DNA of 64,000 nucleotides from Pseudomonadota bacterium. GTDB lineage: Bacteria; Desulfobacterota; Desulfovibrionia; Desulfovibrionales; Desulfovibrionaceae. The stretch lies in contig JAHJLB010000049.1 of the NCBI GenBank assembly GCA_018822105.1, positions 34,807 through 98,806 on the forward strand. Direction: 5' to 3'. The notes under the pieces were generated by a model. The model searched no databases. It had not been told where the DNA came from and saw only the letters and a list, made by a program, of their open reading frames with translations. The position numbers were made by a program, and so were the translations under genes. Below, piece after piece: positions 48,439 through 55,940 of the stretch; position 1 is the first letter of the stretch; each line of letters begins with the position of its first letter.

Positions 48439-49266
48439 CTACTTCGTGGGGATGTAGCCGTCCGAGGCGGTGATGGCCGCGCCGTCAGGCCCCTGGATGT
48501 AGCGGATGAAGTCCGACACTATGCCGACAGGTTCACCCTTGGTGTTCATGTACAGCTTGCGCAGCACCGGGTACTTGCCGCTCTTGGCGTTGTCCTGGGT
48601 CGGGGCCACGCCGTCCAGGGCCGGGGCCTTGATGGTCTGGTCGATGTGGCCGATGGACACGTAGCCGATGCCGTCCATGTCACCGGCCAGGGCGGACTTC
48701 ATGGCCCCGTTGGAGGCCACCACGTTGGCCCCGGCAGCGATCTGGCCCTTCTTCAGCATGATCTCCCAGAACACCTCGCGGGTGCCGCTGGCCTCGTCGC
48801 GGGTGTACAGGTGGATGGTCTCGTCGCGCCCGCCCAGGGCCTTCCAGTTGGTGATCTTGCCCGCGAAGATGTCCTGCACCTGCTGGTGCGTCAGCGCATT
48901 CACGGGGTTCTTGGGGTGGACCACGGCTGCCACGCCGTCGATGGCGAAGGCGTAGGACTTCAGCCCGTACTTGGACACCTCGGCCTCGCTGAGGGCGCGG
49001 CCCGTGTTGCCGATGTCCACCAGGCCCTCGCCAACCTTCTGCACGCCCACGCCGGAGCCGCCGCCAGCTACGGTGATACGCAGGCCGGGACTCATCTGCA
49101 TGATGCGCTTGGCCGCCTCCTTCATCACCGGGATGTGCGCCGTGCCGCCCGCGATGTCGATCTTGCCGGTCTTCCCGGCGAAGGCGTCAAGCTCACCGGC
49201 CTGGGCCGGGGCAGCGGCCAAGATCATGGACAGGGACAAAAGCGTCGGCAGAAGTATCTTGCGCAT
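48439..49266 (-). CDS. Phosphate-type (PstS-like) periplasmic binding protein
   Basis: 275 aa, ATG 49266 with AGGAGG 8 bp upstream. Signal peptide ending APAQAGE. PstS-like type II fold: AGGGSGVGVQKVGEGLVDIGNTGRALS, then VHPKNPVNALTHQQVQDIFAGKITNWKALGG and LYTRDEASGTREVFWE. It delivers an oxyanion to the fused permease. Phosphate is the default reading, but the cotranscribed mop gene allows molybdate or tungstate. The upstream 170 bp should hold the operon promoter. Confidence 0.85.
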   Translation of the reverse strand: MRKILLPTLLSLSMILAAAPAQAGELDAFAGKTGKIDIAGGTAHIPVMKEAAKRIMQMSPGLRITVAGGGSGVGVQKVGEGLVDIGNTGRALSEAEVSKYGLKSYAFAIDGVAAVVHPKNPVNALTHQQVQDIFAGKITNWKALGGRDETIHLYTRDEASGTREVFWEIMLKKGQIAAGANVVASNGAMKSALAGDMDGIGYVSIGHIDQTIKAPALDGVAPTQDNAKSGKYPVLRKLYMNTKGEPVGIVSDFIRYIQGPDGAAITASDGYIPTK

Positions 49267-49440
49267 GAGATGTGCCTCCTGAAGGGTGCGGTGTTCGGGC
49301 GCCGCGCGCGCGGGCGCTGGCACCAGTAATGCAAATATGACGAATCGGTGGTGTCTATGCCATTTCCCGGAACGGCGCAACCGGACGGGCAGCAACTCGT
49401 CACTTGGCACTGGGTTGGAGCGCGGCCTGCGCAAAGGTGA

Positions 49441-49479
49441 GGGAGCCGCCGGAACAGACTATCTGTCCCGGCGGCTCCC
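49441..49479 (-). terminator. Terminator downstream of the formate dehydrogenase beta gene
   Basis: 12-bp stem GGGAGCCGCCGG/CCGGCGGCTCCC with a 15-nt loop, 35 bp past the stop. It isolates the dehydrogenase genes from the phosphate-type transporter operon. Confidence 0.7.
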
Positions 49480-49513
49480 TGTGTGGAGGTGGATGCTGTT
49501 GTTCAGGCCTGGG

Positions 49514-50248
49514 CTAACCCAGGATGCTGCGCACCGGCTTCATGAGCCCGGCGAAGAGCTCCTGCCGGGTATACTCGCGCGGGGCACGCGCGGGAATGTT
49601 CGACGCGTCGGCCATGAGGTTCTTGGCGTACAGGGCAGGCTTGTCCTGGGTCAGGAAAATGACCCGGACGCTTTCCTCGTCCACCAACTGGGCGCCCGGG
49701 AACTTCTTCTTGGCATCGGCCAGGCTCTTCTTGGCCAGGGCCAGCATGGCCTCCCGGTCACCGAAGTTCATGGTTCCCGTGGGGCAGGACTGCACGCAGG
49801 CGGGCAGCTTTCCGGCCTTCACGCGGTCATTGCACATGTCGCACTTACTGATGATTTTGGTCTTCTTGTTCACACGCGGGATGTCGTACGGGCAGGAGGA
49901 GCGGATGGTGGCCGCGTCCTCCTTGGCCGTCTTTTCTTTGTAGACAACAGCGCCGGTGTCCGGATCCACGATGATGGAGTCGGGCAGGGAAGCGCCGGAC
50001 TTGCAGGGGGCGTCCAGGCAGTGGCGGCACTGGTCGGGCAGGAAGAACCAGTGCATCTTGCCGCCGATTTCCTGCTCGCTGAAGCGCACCAGGCGCAGGG
50101 TGACGTCCGAGAGGTCGGGCGGATTCTGGTACGAACCCATATTCCTGGTCTTTTCGCCAGGCAGTTTCTTCCACTGTTTGCAGGCGACCTGGCAGTCCCG
50201 GCAGGCTGTGCATTTCGTCAGGTCAACGAAGAAGCTCTTTCCACTCAT
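49514..50248 (-). CDS. Formate dehydrogenase-type iron-sulfur (beta) subunit
   Basis: 244 aa, ATG 50248 with AGGAGG 6 bp upstream. Four [4Fe-4S] clusters' worth of cysteine motifs: CTACRDCQVACKQW, CRHCLDAPC, SCPYDIPR..., CDMCNDRV... and CVQSCPTG. It carries electrons from the molybdenum/tungsten alpha subunit to a cytochrome or quinone partner. It sits 12 bp after what is left of the alpha gene. With the alpha subunit destroyed it is probably an orphan unless another alpha subunit is encoded elsewhere. Confidence 0.9.
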   Translation of the reverse strand: MSGKSFFVDLTKCTACRDCQVACKQWKKLPGEKTRNMGSYQNPPDLSDVTLRLVRFSEQEIGGKMHWFFLPDQCRHCLDAPCKSGASLPDSIIVDPDTGAVVYKEKTAKEDAATIRSSCPYDIPRVNKKTKIISKCDMCNDRVKAGKLPACVQSCPTGTMNFGDREAMLALAKKSLADAKKKFPGAQLVDEESVRVIFLTQDKPALYAKNLMADASNIPARAPREYTRQELFAGLMKPVRSILG

Positions 50249-50259
50249 GACTCGCCTCC

Positions 50260-50565
50260 TTAGGCTTTGCGCACGTTGACCATGAAGGCCTTGGACTCAG
50301 GGATGCCGGTGTTGGCATCGCCCACGGCAGAGGACAGCAGGTTGGCTGCGTCGCCGCCGTCCTTGGGGAAGCGCCAGCCAAAGTGCCAGGGGATGCACAC
50401 CTGGTGCACGGTGTTGCCCTGCACCGTGAACGGCTTCACGCGCTTGGTCACAATGGCGATGGCCCAGTTGCTGCCTCGTCCGTTCTCCAGGATGACCTTG
50501 TCGCCGTTCTTGATGCCGCGAAGGGTCGCAAGTTCCTCGCTCATCTCGCAGAACATCTGCGGCAG
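50260..50565 (-). pseudogene. Formate dehydrogenase alpha subunit, C-terminal remnant only
   Basis: The last about 100 codons keep the MopB C-terminal domain (MSEELATLRGIKNGDKVILE ... VKPFTVQGNTVHQVCIPWHFGW ... VNVRKA). Homology stops near PQMFCEMS, and the next bases belong to a mom-like gene on the other strand. The catalytic domains, cofactor-binding sites and any selenocysteine codon are gone. Deletion or recombination is clear; the remaining frame runs on to 50679 only as read-through of foreign sequence. Confidence 0.85.
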
Positions 50566-50676
50566 TTCTGGTACGTGTTCTTCGTGAAGGGCAACTGGCG
50601 GGCACGCTTGCGGCTGCCTGTGCGGCCCTACCTGAAGCCGGAGGATGAGGGGGAAATCTCGCACACGCACGCGTAG
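50557..50676 (+). pseudogene. mom-like gene, C-terminal remnant
   Basis: About 38 codons ending at TAG 50676 match the C-terminus of the intact mom-type gene at 58961-59620 (RQF-YV-F-K--W-ARLRLP-RPYLKPE). The remnant differs at several residues and has its own tail (EGEISHTHA), so it came from a related, not identical, element. It abuts the truncated dehydrogenase gene with a short shared stretch CTGCCGCAG/CTGCGGCAG at the joint. Confidence 0.8.
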
Positions 50677-50714
50677 CAAAGAGCGAGCCGGAGGCTTCTC
50701 AACCCCCGGCCCGC

Positions 50715-50749
50715 ATTCTCAAATTGAGTGAACCGAATTCTCATTTTGA
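50715..50749. repeat. 22-bp-period direct repeat pair, copy A (putative transposon end)
   Basis: ATTCTCAAATTGA at 50715 and ATTCTCATTTTGA at 50737, exactly 22 bp apart, preceded by CCCCCGGCCCGC. It lies between the mom remnant and the tRNA-Ala terminator, and about 200 bp around it align by eye with 20.37-20.57 kb. Confidence 0.65.
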
Positions 50750-50823
50750 TTGCGCGCTTACAACCGGTCGCAGTCCGTTTCAGCTCGCCCGCAAAATGTA
50801 GTGCAAAGATGTCGTGCAGCAAC

Positions 50824-50855
50824 GAAAAAGGGCCTGCGACGCTCATCGCAAGCCC
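50824..50855 (-). terminator. Terminator of tRNA-Ala copy A
   Basis: Minus-strand hairpin GGGCTTGCGA/TCGCAGGCCC with a TGAGCG loop followed by five T, 10 bp past the CCA end. The stem differs from that of copy B but keeps pairing. Confidence 0.85.
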
Positions 50856-50865
50856 TTGATCTTTC

Positions 50866-50941
<76 letters not shown>

Positions 50942-50958
50942 ACGTCGTTGGGTATGTC

Positions 50959-50987
50959 TGTCTAGCCGGAGGCGAAGGGAGTGTCAA
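50959..50987 (-). promoter_or_regulatory. Promoter of tRNA-Ala copy A
   Basis: Minus strand TTGACA (50987-50982), 17-bp spacer, TAGACA (50964-50959), with transcription expected about 10 bp before the mature tRNA. A strong stable-RNA-type promoter. Confidence 0.8.
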
Positions 50988-51161
50988 GGCGGTTGGGGGG
51001 GGCGGCACGAGTTCGCGGAGGATCATCAAATACTACTGCGAACCTCACTCCTCGGAGACGGAAAAGGCGGCCGCGTTGCTGCCGAAGCTCGGAACCGCGC
51101 AGGAGACGCCGTTGCGGTTGGTTGATCGTGTCAGGCCGGTTCAGGTGGCGTGAGGATTTGA

Positions 51162-51219
51162 CACTGCCCAGATGAAGGGGCTTGCCTTTGCGGAGGCAAG
51201 CCCCTTCATCTGGGCAGTG
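51162..51219. repeat. Perfect 26-bp inverted repeat (long hairpin)
   Basis: Arms 51162-51187 and 51194-51219 are exactly complementary and separated by TTGCGG. No T-run follows on either strand. It lies in the 310-bp geneless stretch between tRNA-Ala copy A and the first hypothetical gene. It could be a bidirectional terminator, a protein-binding stem or an element end. Confidence 0.75.
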
Positions 51220-51252
51220 GGATGCTCCCATAGAGCGGATGGGGGGCCTTCG

Positions 51253-51747
51253 TTATGATTGTTCTCCTGTGTCGTTCAAGCGAGGAGGCATGCGAACGCC
51301 TTTGAGCCAGAAGGACAACAGACCGCCCACGAGGAGGCAGATGTCCGCGGACAAGTACATTTTGAAGCTCCGCACGACCCAATACATGGGGAATTCCGTT
51401 GGCGTTCCGGCCACCCAAGCGGCCTGAAGCCACTGCATCACAAGAAAGAGCCACAGCAGGACTGTGACTGTAAGGGCAGCAGCTCCTGCGCGTCGTTTCA
51501 GGATTGAAATTCGCGCTCCACCTTGATCCCCCCTCCGCCAGAGCAGCCAAAACAGGCAAAGACATGCTGGGCCGGCTAGAAAGGCAAAGCCTTCGAGCGC
51601 CTTCGGGAGTTGGCGAGCGGCATCCGGTGGCCAAGTTGTCATGGTCCAGAGCCATGAGTGGACCAGCGCTTTGCCCAGCAGGGTTACCCCCAATACCACT
51701 AACGGCAACCATCGTTTCATCGCATTCACCCTGTTGGTCGGTCTCAT
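51253..51747 (-). CDS. Hypothetical four-helix membrane protein
   Basis: 164 aa, ATG 51747 with GGAG upstream. Four hydrophobic segments (about 12-30, 52-70, 85-108, 130-150), basic loops, and a short cytoplasmic tail. No family recognised. It is less GC-rich than the surrounding core genes. Last of a leftward run of hypothetical genes that starts with the Sel1-repeat lipoprotein, probably cargo of the Mu-like region. Confidence 0.65.
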   Translation of the reverse strand: MRPTNRVNAMKRWLPLVVLGVTLLGKALVHSWLWTMTTWPPDAARQLPKALEGFAFLAGPACLCLFWLLWRRGDQGGARISILKRRAGAAALTVTVLLWLFLVMQWLQAAWVAGTPTEFPMYWVVRSFKMYLSADICLLVGGLLSFWLKGVRMPPRLNDTGEQS

Positions 51748-51750
51748 CTG

Positions 51751-51984
51751 CTACTCCTGGTCGGTGCGGCAGTAGTCAAGGACGTCACGTGCCTGCTCGT
51801 GGCAATCGTTCGCGCCAGGCACCCATATCCCGGAAGGGGTGCCGGGCTTGATCAGCTTGTTGACGCAATTTTCGTCAACGTTTGAGCACGAAACGGCACA
51901 GGTCGGCAACAAGCAAACCTCGGAGAATTGGTAACAGCTATTAACTACCACCCTAGCAGTTTCTGGAGCAGACCACCGACGCAT
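51751..51984 (-). CDS. Small Cys-rich hypothetical protein
   Basis: 77 aa; the stop lies only a few bases before the membrane-protein start and the 5' end overlaps the preceding gene by 40 bp. About nine cysteines are spread through the chain (VVVNSCYQFSEVCLLPTCAVSCSN, ...CVNK, ...NDCHEQ, ...DYCRT), which suggests disulfides in an exported protein, but no signal peptide is evident. It could instead be a frame-shifted continuation of the upstream gene. Tentative. Confidence 0.4.
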   Translation of the reverse strand: MRRWSAPETARVVVNSCYQFSEVCLLPTCAVSCSNVDENCVNKLIKPGTPSGIWVPGANDCHEQARDVLDYCRTDQE

Positions 51985-52526
51985 GTGCCGAAAACATTCG
52001 TCACAAATTCAAGGAATCGGATATGCCACCCCGTAGCAGGCTTTGCAGCAGTAATAGCATGATGTAAAAGCACGGGGTATAGTGAGCATTCTGAGTAGTG
52101 TTGCGGCGAGCACGTAGCCCAATTCCATCTCGGGTCGTTAACTGGTGCCCCCGCAATTTGTAATTGCTTGTGCGCCACCCCAGAATCAATCTCGTCAGAG
52201 TAACGAGCGAGGTAAGAGGCGAAGAAACCAAAACGGTCAAACGCGACTTCGGGACAGAATTGTGAGAACATTGTCCAACGTTCCGGATAGCCGCAGAGAG
52301 ACGTTGTCTGCTCATCGGTCTTCGGCCACAGGTCGCTCTTCTGCCAGAACTTCAGCAGTCGCTTGTCCTCTGTTATTGGGATTGCTGTGCTGCCTGCTTG
52401 ACCAAGGAGAGACAGGCTTTGGTAGTAGCGCGGACATGTGTCGGCGGTCGCATGCGGACAGCGTACGGAAAGACCTTGCCGTTCACTGACCTGCTTATAC
52501 CAATTGAGATCTGGTATCTCAGCCAT
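51945..52526 (-). CDS. Conserved hypothetical protein
   Basis: 193 aa from ATG 52526 (GGAAA upstream), overlapping the Sel1 gene stop by 8 bp. Soluble protein with CPHATADTCPRYYQSLSLLGQAG, DKRLLKFWQKSDLWPKTDEQTTS, FCPEVAFDRFGFFASYLARYSDEID and RWNWATCSPQHYSECSLY segments; the spaced cysteines and tryptophans look conserved rather than random. I recall a hypothetical family with similar wording but no known function. A C-terminal hydrophobic stretch (FLEFVTNVFGTCVGGLLQKLLG) may be a membrane anchor. Confidence 0.65.
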   Translation of the reverse strand: MAEIPDLNWYKQVSERQGLSVRCPHATADTCPRYYQSLSLLGQAGSTAIPITEDKRLLKFWQKSDLWPKTDEQTTSLCGYPERWTMFSQFCPEVAFDRFGFFASYLARYSDEIDSGVAHKQLQIAGAPVNDPRWNWATCSPQHYSECSLYPVLLHHAITAAKPATGWHIRFLEFVTNVFGTCVGGLLQKLLGW

Positions 52527-53307
52527 TTGGTTTCCAATCGCGTGCCATCTGTTGTGCTTTCCCAATCTGCTCAATTGTCATTAGCTTTGCCACATTGTCA
52601 CGTTGCGTTATCGCTTCATTGTTTCCATTAGATGCGGCGATGTTGAACCACATGTGTGCAATAACATAGTCACGTTTAACGCCTAGACCTTTTGCAAATG
52701 TGTTTCCAAGGTTGTACTGTGCAGTCACATCACCTTTGTAAGCTGCCATAAGGAATAGCTTCCTGCTTTCTGCATAGTCCTTATGTACACCAACTCCGTT
52801 ACTATACAAGGCACCAAGGGAGCACTGAGCATTCGTGTCACCCTGGTCAGCAGCTTTACGATACCACTTCGCGGCTTCCTTGTAGTCCTGCCGGACGACC
52901 TTCCCGGCTAGGTATAAAAAGCCAAGGCCGGCTTGTCCTCTGGCATCGCCTTGATTTGCAGCTTTACGAAAGAGCACTTCAGCCTTTACGTAATCTTCTT
53001 TGACTCCTTTTCCGTGGACGTACATGCCGCCAAGATGTGATTGTGCAGGGGCATCATTCTTCTCTGCGGCTTTACTGTACCACTTAAATGCCTCGGCATA
53101 GTCCTGCTGAACGCCTTCAAGGCCGAATTCATACATGACCCCAAGTAAAGTCTGGGCAGTGGCATTCTTATGCTCTTCAGCCTTAAGGTGCTGTTCAAGT
53201 TGACTCTTAGTCTTGCTGGTGGGTTTTTCTTCGGAGACTGTGCAGGCCGGTGAGGCTAACATCACTGCCAGACAAGCAACGAAAGTGAGGGGTGAGAGAT
53301 GGCGCAT
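52519..53307 (-). CDS. Sel1-repeat lipoprotein
   Basis: 262 aa. The signal peptide ends in lipobox LASPAC (Cys about 22). After a Lys/Ser-rich tether there are about five to six Sel1-like helical repeats of about 36 residues (A-x-LG-x-MY-x-G-x-GV-x-(Q/K)DY-x-(E/K)A). Sel1 proteins are scaffolds for protein-protein contact and are common in cargo regions and toxin-immunity settings. It is clearly AT-richer than the core genes, a sign of transfer. It heads the leftward hypothetical operon. Confidence 0.85.
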   Translation of the reverse strand: MRHLSPLTFVACLAVMLASPACTVSEEKPTSKTKSQLEQHLKAEEHKNATAQTLLGVMYEFGLEGVQQDYAEAFKWYSKAAEKNDAPAQSHLGGMYVHGKGVKEDYVKAEVLFRKAANQGDARGQAGLGFLYLAGKVVRQDYKEAAKWYRKAADQGDTNAQCSLGALYSNGVGVHKDYAESRKLFLMAAYKGDVTAQYNLGNTFAKGLGVKRDYVIAHMWFNIAASNGNNEAITQRDNVAKLMTIEQIGKAQQMARDWKPNG

Positions 53308-53787
53308 CGTAGTTTCCTCCGATTACTCATCCCTACATAAGCGCCTGAGAAACAGCAAGAGCTGCATATCGGTGGGCTTAGTAATTCAGCAGTTCACAAC
53401 TTTATCTACAGGAATTGTGTTCACTCGAAACTGCGGCCATTGCTGGGCACTCCTTCTGTGCGAATCCGTGCCCCTCAAACATGTCCGCCAGGGTGCCCAG
53501 CACGACGCCAGCACCACCGACGCCAGTACCGCCAGCACGCTCCCCACCGAGTAGGCCACGACGGCGAGAAGAGCACCCCGTGCGCTGGAAATGTGGCACA
53601 GTGGTTGTGCAGCGACACTTAGTCCTGTCCGGGGAGACCTGGGACATAGCGGGATATGGCGGGACAGGAAGGGACGCGGAAGGCTACAGCAGCATAGCAA
53701 TTGTGGCGAGCGCCATGGCGAGAAGTGCGGCAAGGAAGTTTTACGGGAAACGACTGTTAATTTTGAATACAACCACGAGCGCGACGG
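53308..53787. other. 480-bp stretch with no convincing gene
   Basis: Short open frames exist on both strands but lack ribosome-binding sites and coding bias; one minus-strand frame contains a hydrophobic run (LLAVVAYSVGSVLAVLASVVLA) that might be a decayed membrane peptide. It should contain the Sel1-operon promoter (near 53310-53400) and could contain the left end of the Mu-like element. I could not identify terminal repeats here. Confidence 0.4.
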
Positions 53788-54291
53788 TTATTTTTGACCA
53801 TCTCCCAAAGAGATGACTGCGGCTCCGTCTAAAGCCGTGGGTACCTCTTGGTCCGTGAAAAGCGCCAAGCATGACGCCTTCCAGATACTCACCGAGTTGC
53901 CATCGCCCGAGAGGCAGAGCCAACACGTATGCCCATTGGCGAGGTAGCTTCCTGGGATGTGCCCCCGTTCCTCCGTTACCTTGTATGTAAGCGCCGTGGA
54001 GCAGTCCGGGAATCTCTCCACTCCCTTAAAGGCTATCCACTGGCCGTATTTCACAAGCCCAGGGAACTTTTTAACCAGCTTGGGCCAAGCAGCTTTGACG
54101 CGCTTGGCTTCGTCCTGAGTGACTGTCATCGAAGGATTCAAATGGGGCAGATCTTTGAGGCTCGCACGGATGTGCGCCTCCTCTTCAGGCGTGGCAATGC
54201 TCAACGCGGGGGCCTGCGGCCCGGCATCGGAGCTACCGCAACCCGACAAAGTCAGAGTTAGGGCCAGGATCAACACCACGCTACGCATCAT
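53788..54291 (-). CDS. Small lipoprotein encoded after the phage repressor
   Basis: 167 aa from ATG 54291 (AGGGAAG 4 bp upstream), overlapping the repressor stop (ATGATG). Signal peptide with lipobox LSGC (Cys about 18). The mature part is soluble with several cysteines (PDCS, HTCWLCLSGDG, SCLALF). Cotranscribed with the lysogenic repressor, it would be made in the quiescent state, the pattern of lysogenic-conversion or superinfection-exclusion lipoproteins. That role is inferred from position; no family recognised. Confidence 0.75.
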   Translation of the reverse strand: MMRSVVLILALTLTLSGCGSSDAGPQAPALSIATPEEEAHIRASLKDLPHLNPSMTVTQDEAKRVKAAWPKLVKKFPGLVKYGQWIAFKGVERFPDCSTALTYKVTEERGHIPGSYLANGHTCWLCLSGDGNSVSIWKASCLALFTDQEVPTALDGAAVISLGDGQK

Positions 54292-54962
54292 TTCGCTTCC
54301 CTGCACCACCAGATGACCTTGCCCAGAATGGCCACGCCGTCGACCAGGTCGCCGCGCAGATCCACCTTCATGGGCTCGTAGGCCGCGTTGATGCTCTTGA
54401 GCACCAGACCCTCCGGCAGCGCATCGACCACCTTCAGGTAAATCAGCTCACCGACGCGGACGGCATACATGGTCCCAGGCCTCGGCTCGCACTGGCCCTG
54501 GTCGATCAGCACCGTGTCGCCGTGCTTGATCTCCGGCTCCATGGAGTCCCCGGAGACGCGCATGAGCACCATCTGCGCGGGGCTGCCCTTGCGGCTCAGG
54601 AAGTCCGAGCGGAAGGCGTACAGGCGCTCGCTGCCCACCTCCGTCTGAAAGCTGCCGGTCCCCGCCGAAATCCTCGCCTCCACCATGGGCACGAACATCA
54701 GGTCCACATCGCACACGGTCTGTTCCGCCACGGCGGAGAGCTGGACACATGCGGGCGCAAGCATGGGGCCGACCCCGCGCAGCACCCAATCGGATGCAAT
54801 CCCAAGTTCGGAGACCAACCGCTGGACAAAGTCCAGGTCCGGCGTCCGGTCTCCATTCTCCCAACGGGCAAGGGTGTTGCGGTGCACGCCGAATCTGGCT
54901 GCAAACACCTCTTGTGACTCATCCTTGCGGATGGCTTTCAGCCGGTCTCCGATCTCTGACAT
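54288..54962 (-). CDS. Mu-like phage repressor (XRE helix-turn-helix + S24 peptidase)
   Basis: 224 aa from ATG 54962. N-terminal helix-turn-helix (about 5-60, FAARFGVHRNTLARWENGDRTP). C-terminal LexA-like S24 domain with catalytic Ser140 (SGDSMEPEI) and Lys177 (IYLKVVD). ISAG (Ala100-Gly101) is a good self-cleavage site, so RecA-stimulated induction is plausible. It is transcribed leftward away from the transposase genes, exactly as c in phage Mu. It should bind the operators at 55068-55132. Confidence 0.9.
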   Translation of the reverse strand: MSEIGDRLKAIRKDESQEVFAARFGVHRNTLARWENGDRTPDLDFVQRLVSELGIASDWVLRGVGPMLAPACVQLSAVAEQTVCDVDLMFVPMVEARISAGTGSFQTEVGSERLYAFRSDFLSRKGSPAQMVLMRVSGDSMEPEIKHGDTVLIDQGQCEPRPGTMYAVRVGELIYLKVVDALPEGLVLKSINAAYEPMKVDLRGDLVDGVAILGKVIWWCREAK

Positions 54963-55067
54963 GGCGCCAAACTTCCAGGGTAGAACTTTCGCACGAACCT
55001 TTTCGCGCGCGACGAAGGGCAGGCTCATGCAACATTTTGAAAGCATTGAAAGTCTGCCCTGCATATT

Positions 55068-55132
55068 TTTGTGTGCAGATTTTTCTAGTTTTGCACACAA
55101 ACGAGTTGACTTTGCACCGTTGCGGGTGCAAA
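55068..55132. promoter_or_regulatory. Operator/early-promoter region of the Mu-like element
   Basis: Two inverted repeats: TTTGTGTGCA (55068-55077) with TGCACACAAA (55092-55101), and TTTGCACC (55111-55118) with GGTGCAAA (55125-55132). All four arms share a TTTG(C/T)... -type core reading TTTGCAC when oriented alike. A TTGACT -35 (55106) for rightward transcription is overlapped by the second repeat. It lies between the divergent repressor and transposition genes. Confidence 0.7.
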
Positions 55133-55260
55133 TAGGGACCTGCGGGCAGTAGACAAGAAAACATTCCAAGTCGTCTTTACCAGCCCGCATAGCCAGGGTC
55201 AACGTCCGGCGAGTTTTCATGATTGGACGCTGGCCCCCAACCCGAGCGGACGGCAAGGCG

Positions 55261-55686
55261 ATGCAACAACACTCCCTTTTCAAGGATGACCACGGAGCCC
55301 TGGCCGGTCTGGTGCCAGCGATGCGCGCGGCCATGAACCGCGCCGCCGGTGCGGACGCCGCAGGCCGCAAGCTTCTGGTGGACCGCATCAACGACATCGC
55401 CCGCCAGGCGGGCCTGCGGCTCACCACCGGCAACGCCCAATCCATCAGCAAGGACACCCTGGACAAGTGGCTGGCCCCTGGCGACCGTGACCACACGCCC
55501 TCGCTCCTCGCCGTGGTGGTGTTCTGCGCGGCCACGGGCGACCACGCCCCGCTCCAGATGATGCTGCGCGCACTAAACCTGGACGTGATGACTGCCGAGG
55601 ACCGCAAGCAACGCGACTACGGCCGTGCCTGCCTGGCCGAACGCGATGCCCGCAAGCGCAAGAAGATGCTGGAGGTGTCCATATGA
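55261..55686 (+). CDS. Hypothetical early protein of the Mu-like element
   Basis: 141 aa from ATG 55261 (ATG 55219 is also in frame). Predicted helical and soluble, with LVDRINDIARQAGLRLTTGNAQSISKDTLDKWLAPGDRDHTPSLLAVVVFCAATGD, which reads like a divergent helix-turn-helix regulator related to those preceding transposase A in Mu-like phages. Position corresponds to ner. It overlaps the next small HTH gene by 4 bp, the start of the rightward early operon. Confidence 0.65.
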   Translation: MQQHSLFKDDHGALAGLVPAMRAAMNRAAGADAAGRKLLVDRINDIARQAGLRLTTGNAQSISKDTLDKWLAPGDRDHTPSLLAVVVFCAATGDHAPLQMMLRALNLDVMTAEDRKQRDYGRACLAERDARKRKKMLEVSI

Positions 55687-55940
55687 CCTCGCGGCGTCTG
55701 GAGTGCGGCCTGGCGCGCAACCGCGTGCGCCGCCGCATTCAGGAGCATCTGGACCGGCTGGGCAAGAGCATGGCGGACGTAAGCCGGGAAATAGGCATCT
55801 CGCGCCAGCTGGTCGCGGCCACGGTCGCCGGGGAGAAGCACAACGGGCGCGTGCTGACCAGGCTCCGCGAACTGGGCGTCCCCGAACGCTACCTGTTCGA
55901 CCCGACCCAGTGCGAACAGAAGCAGGAGGAGGCGGCATGA
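55683..55940 (+). CDS. Small helix-turn-helix (Ner-like) protein
   Basis: 85 aa, ATG 55683 overlapping the preceding stop. Helix-turn-helix about 20-65 (IQEHLDRLGKSMADVSREIGISRQLVAATVAGEKHNGRVLTRLRELG). Mu Ner is a small HTH protein that turns down early transcription; this protein occupies the same place between repressor and transposase. Its stop overlaps the transposase start (ATGA). Confidence 0.7.
   Translation: MTSRRLECGLARNRVRRRIQEHLDRLGKSMADVSREIGISRQLVAATVAGEKHNGRVLTRLRELGVPERYLFDPTQCEQKQEEAA

Noticed and set aside
53386..53772. Minus-strand frame with a hydrophobic run
   Set aside because: No ribosome-binding site, biased Ser/Arg/Pro composition, no conserved pattern; at most a decayed membrane peptide.
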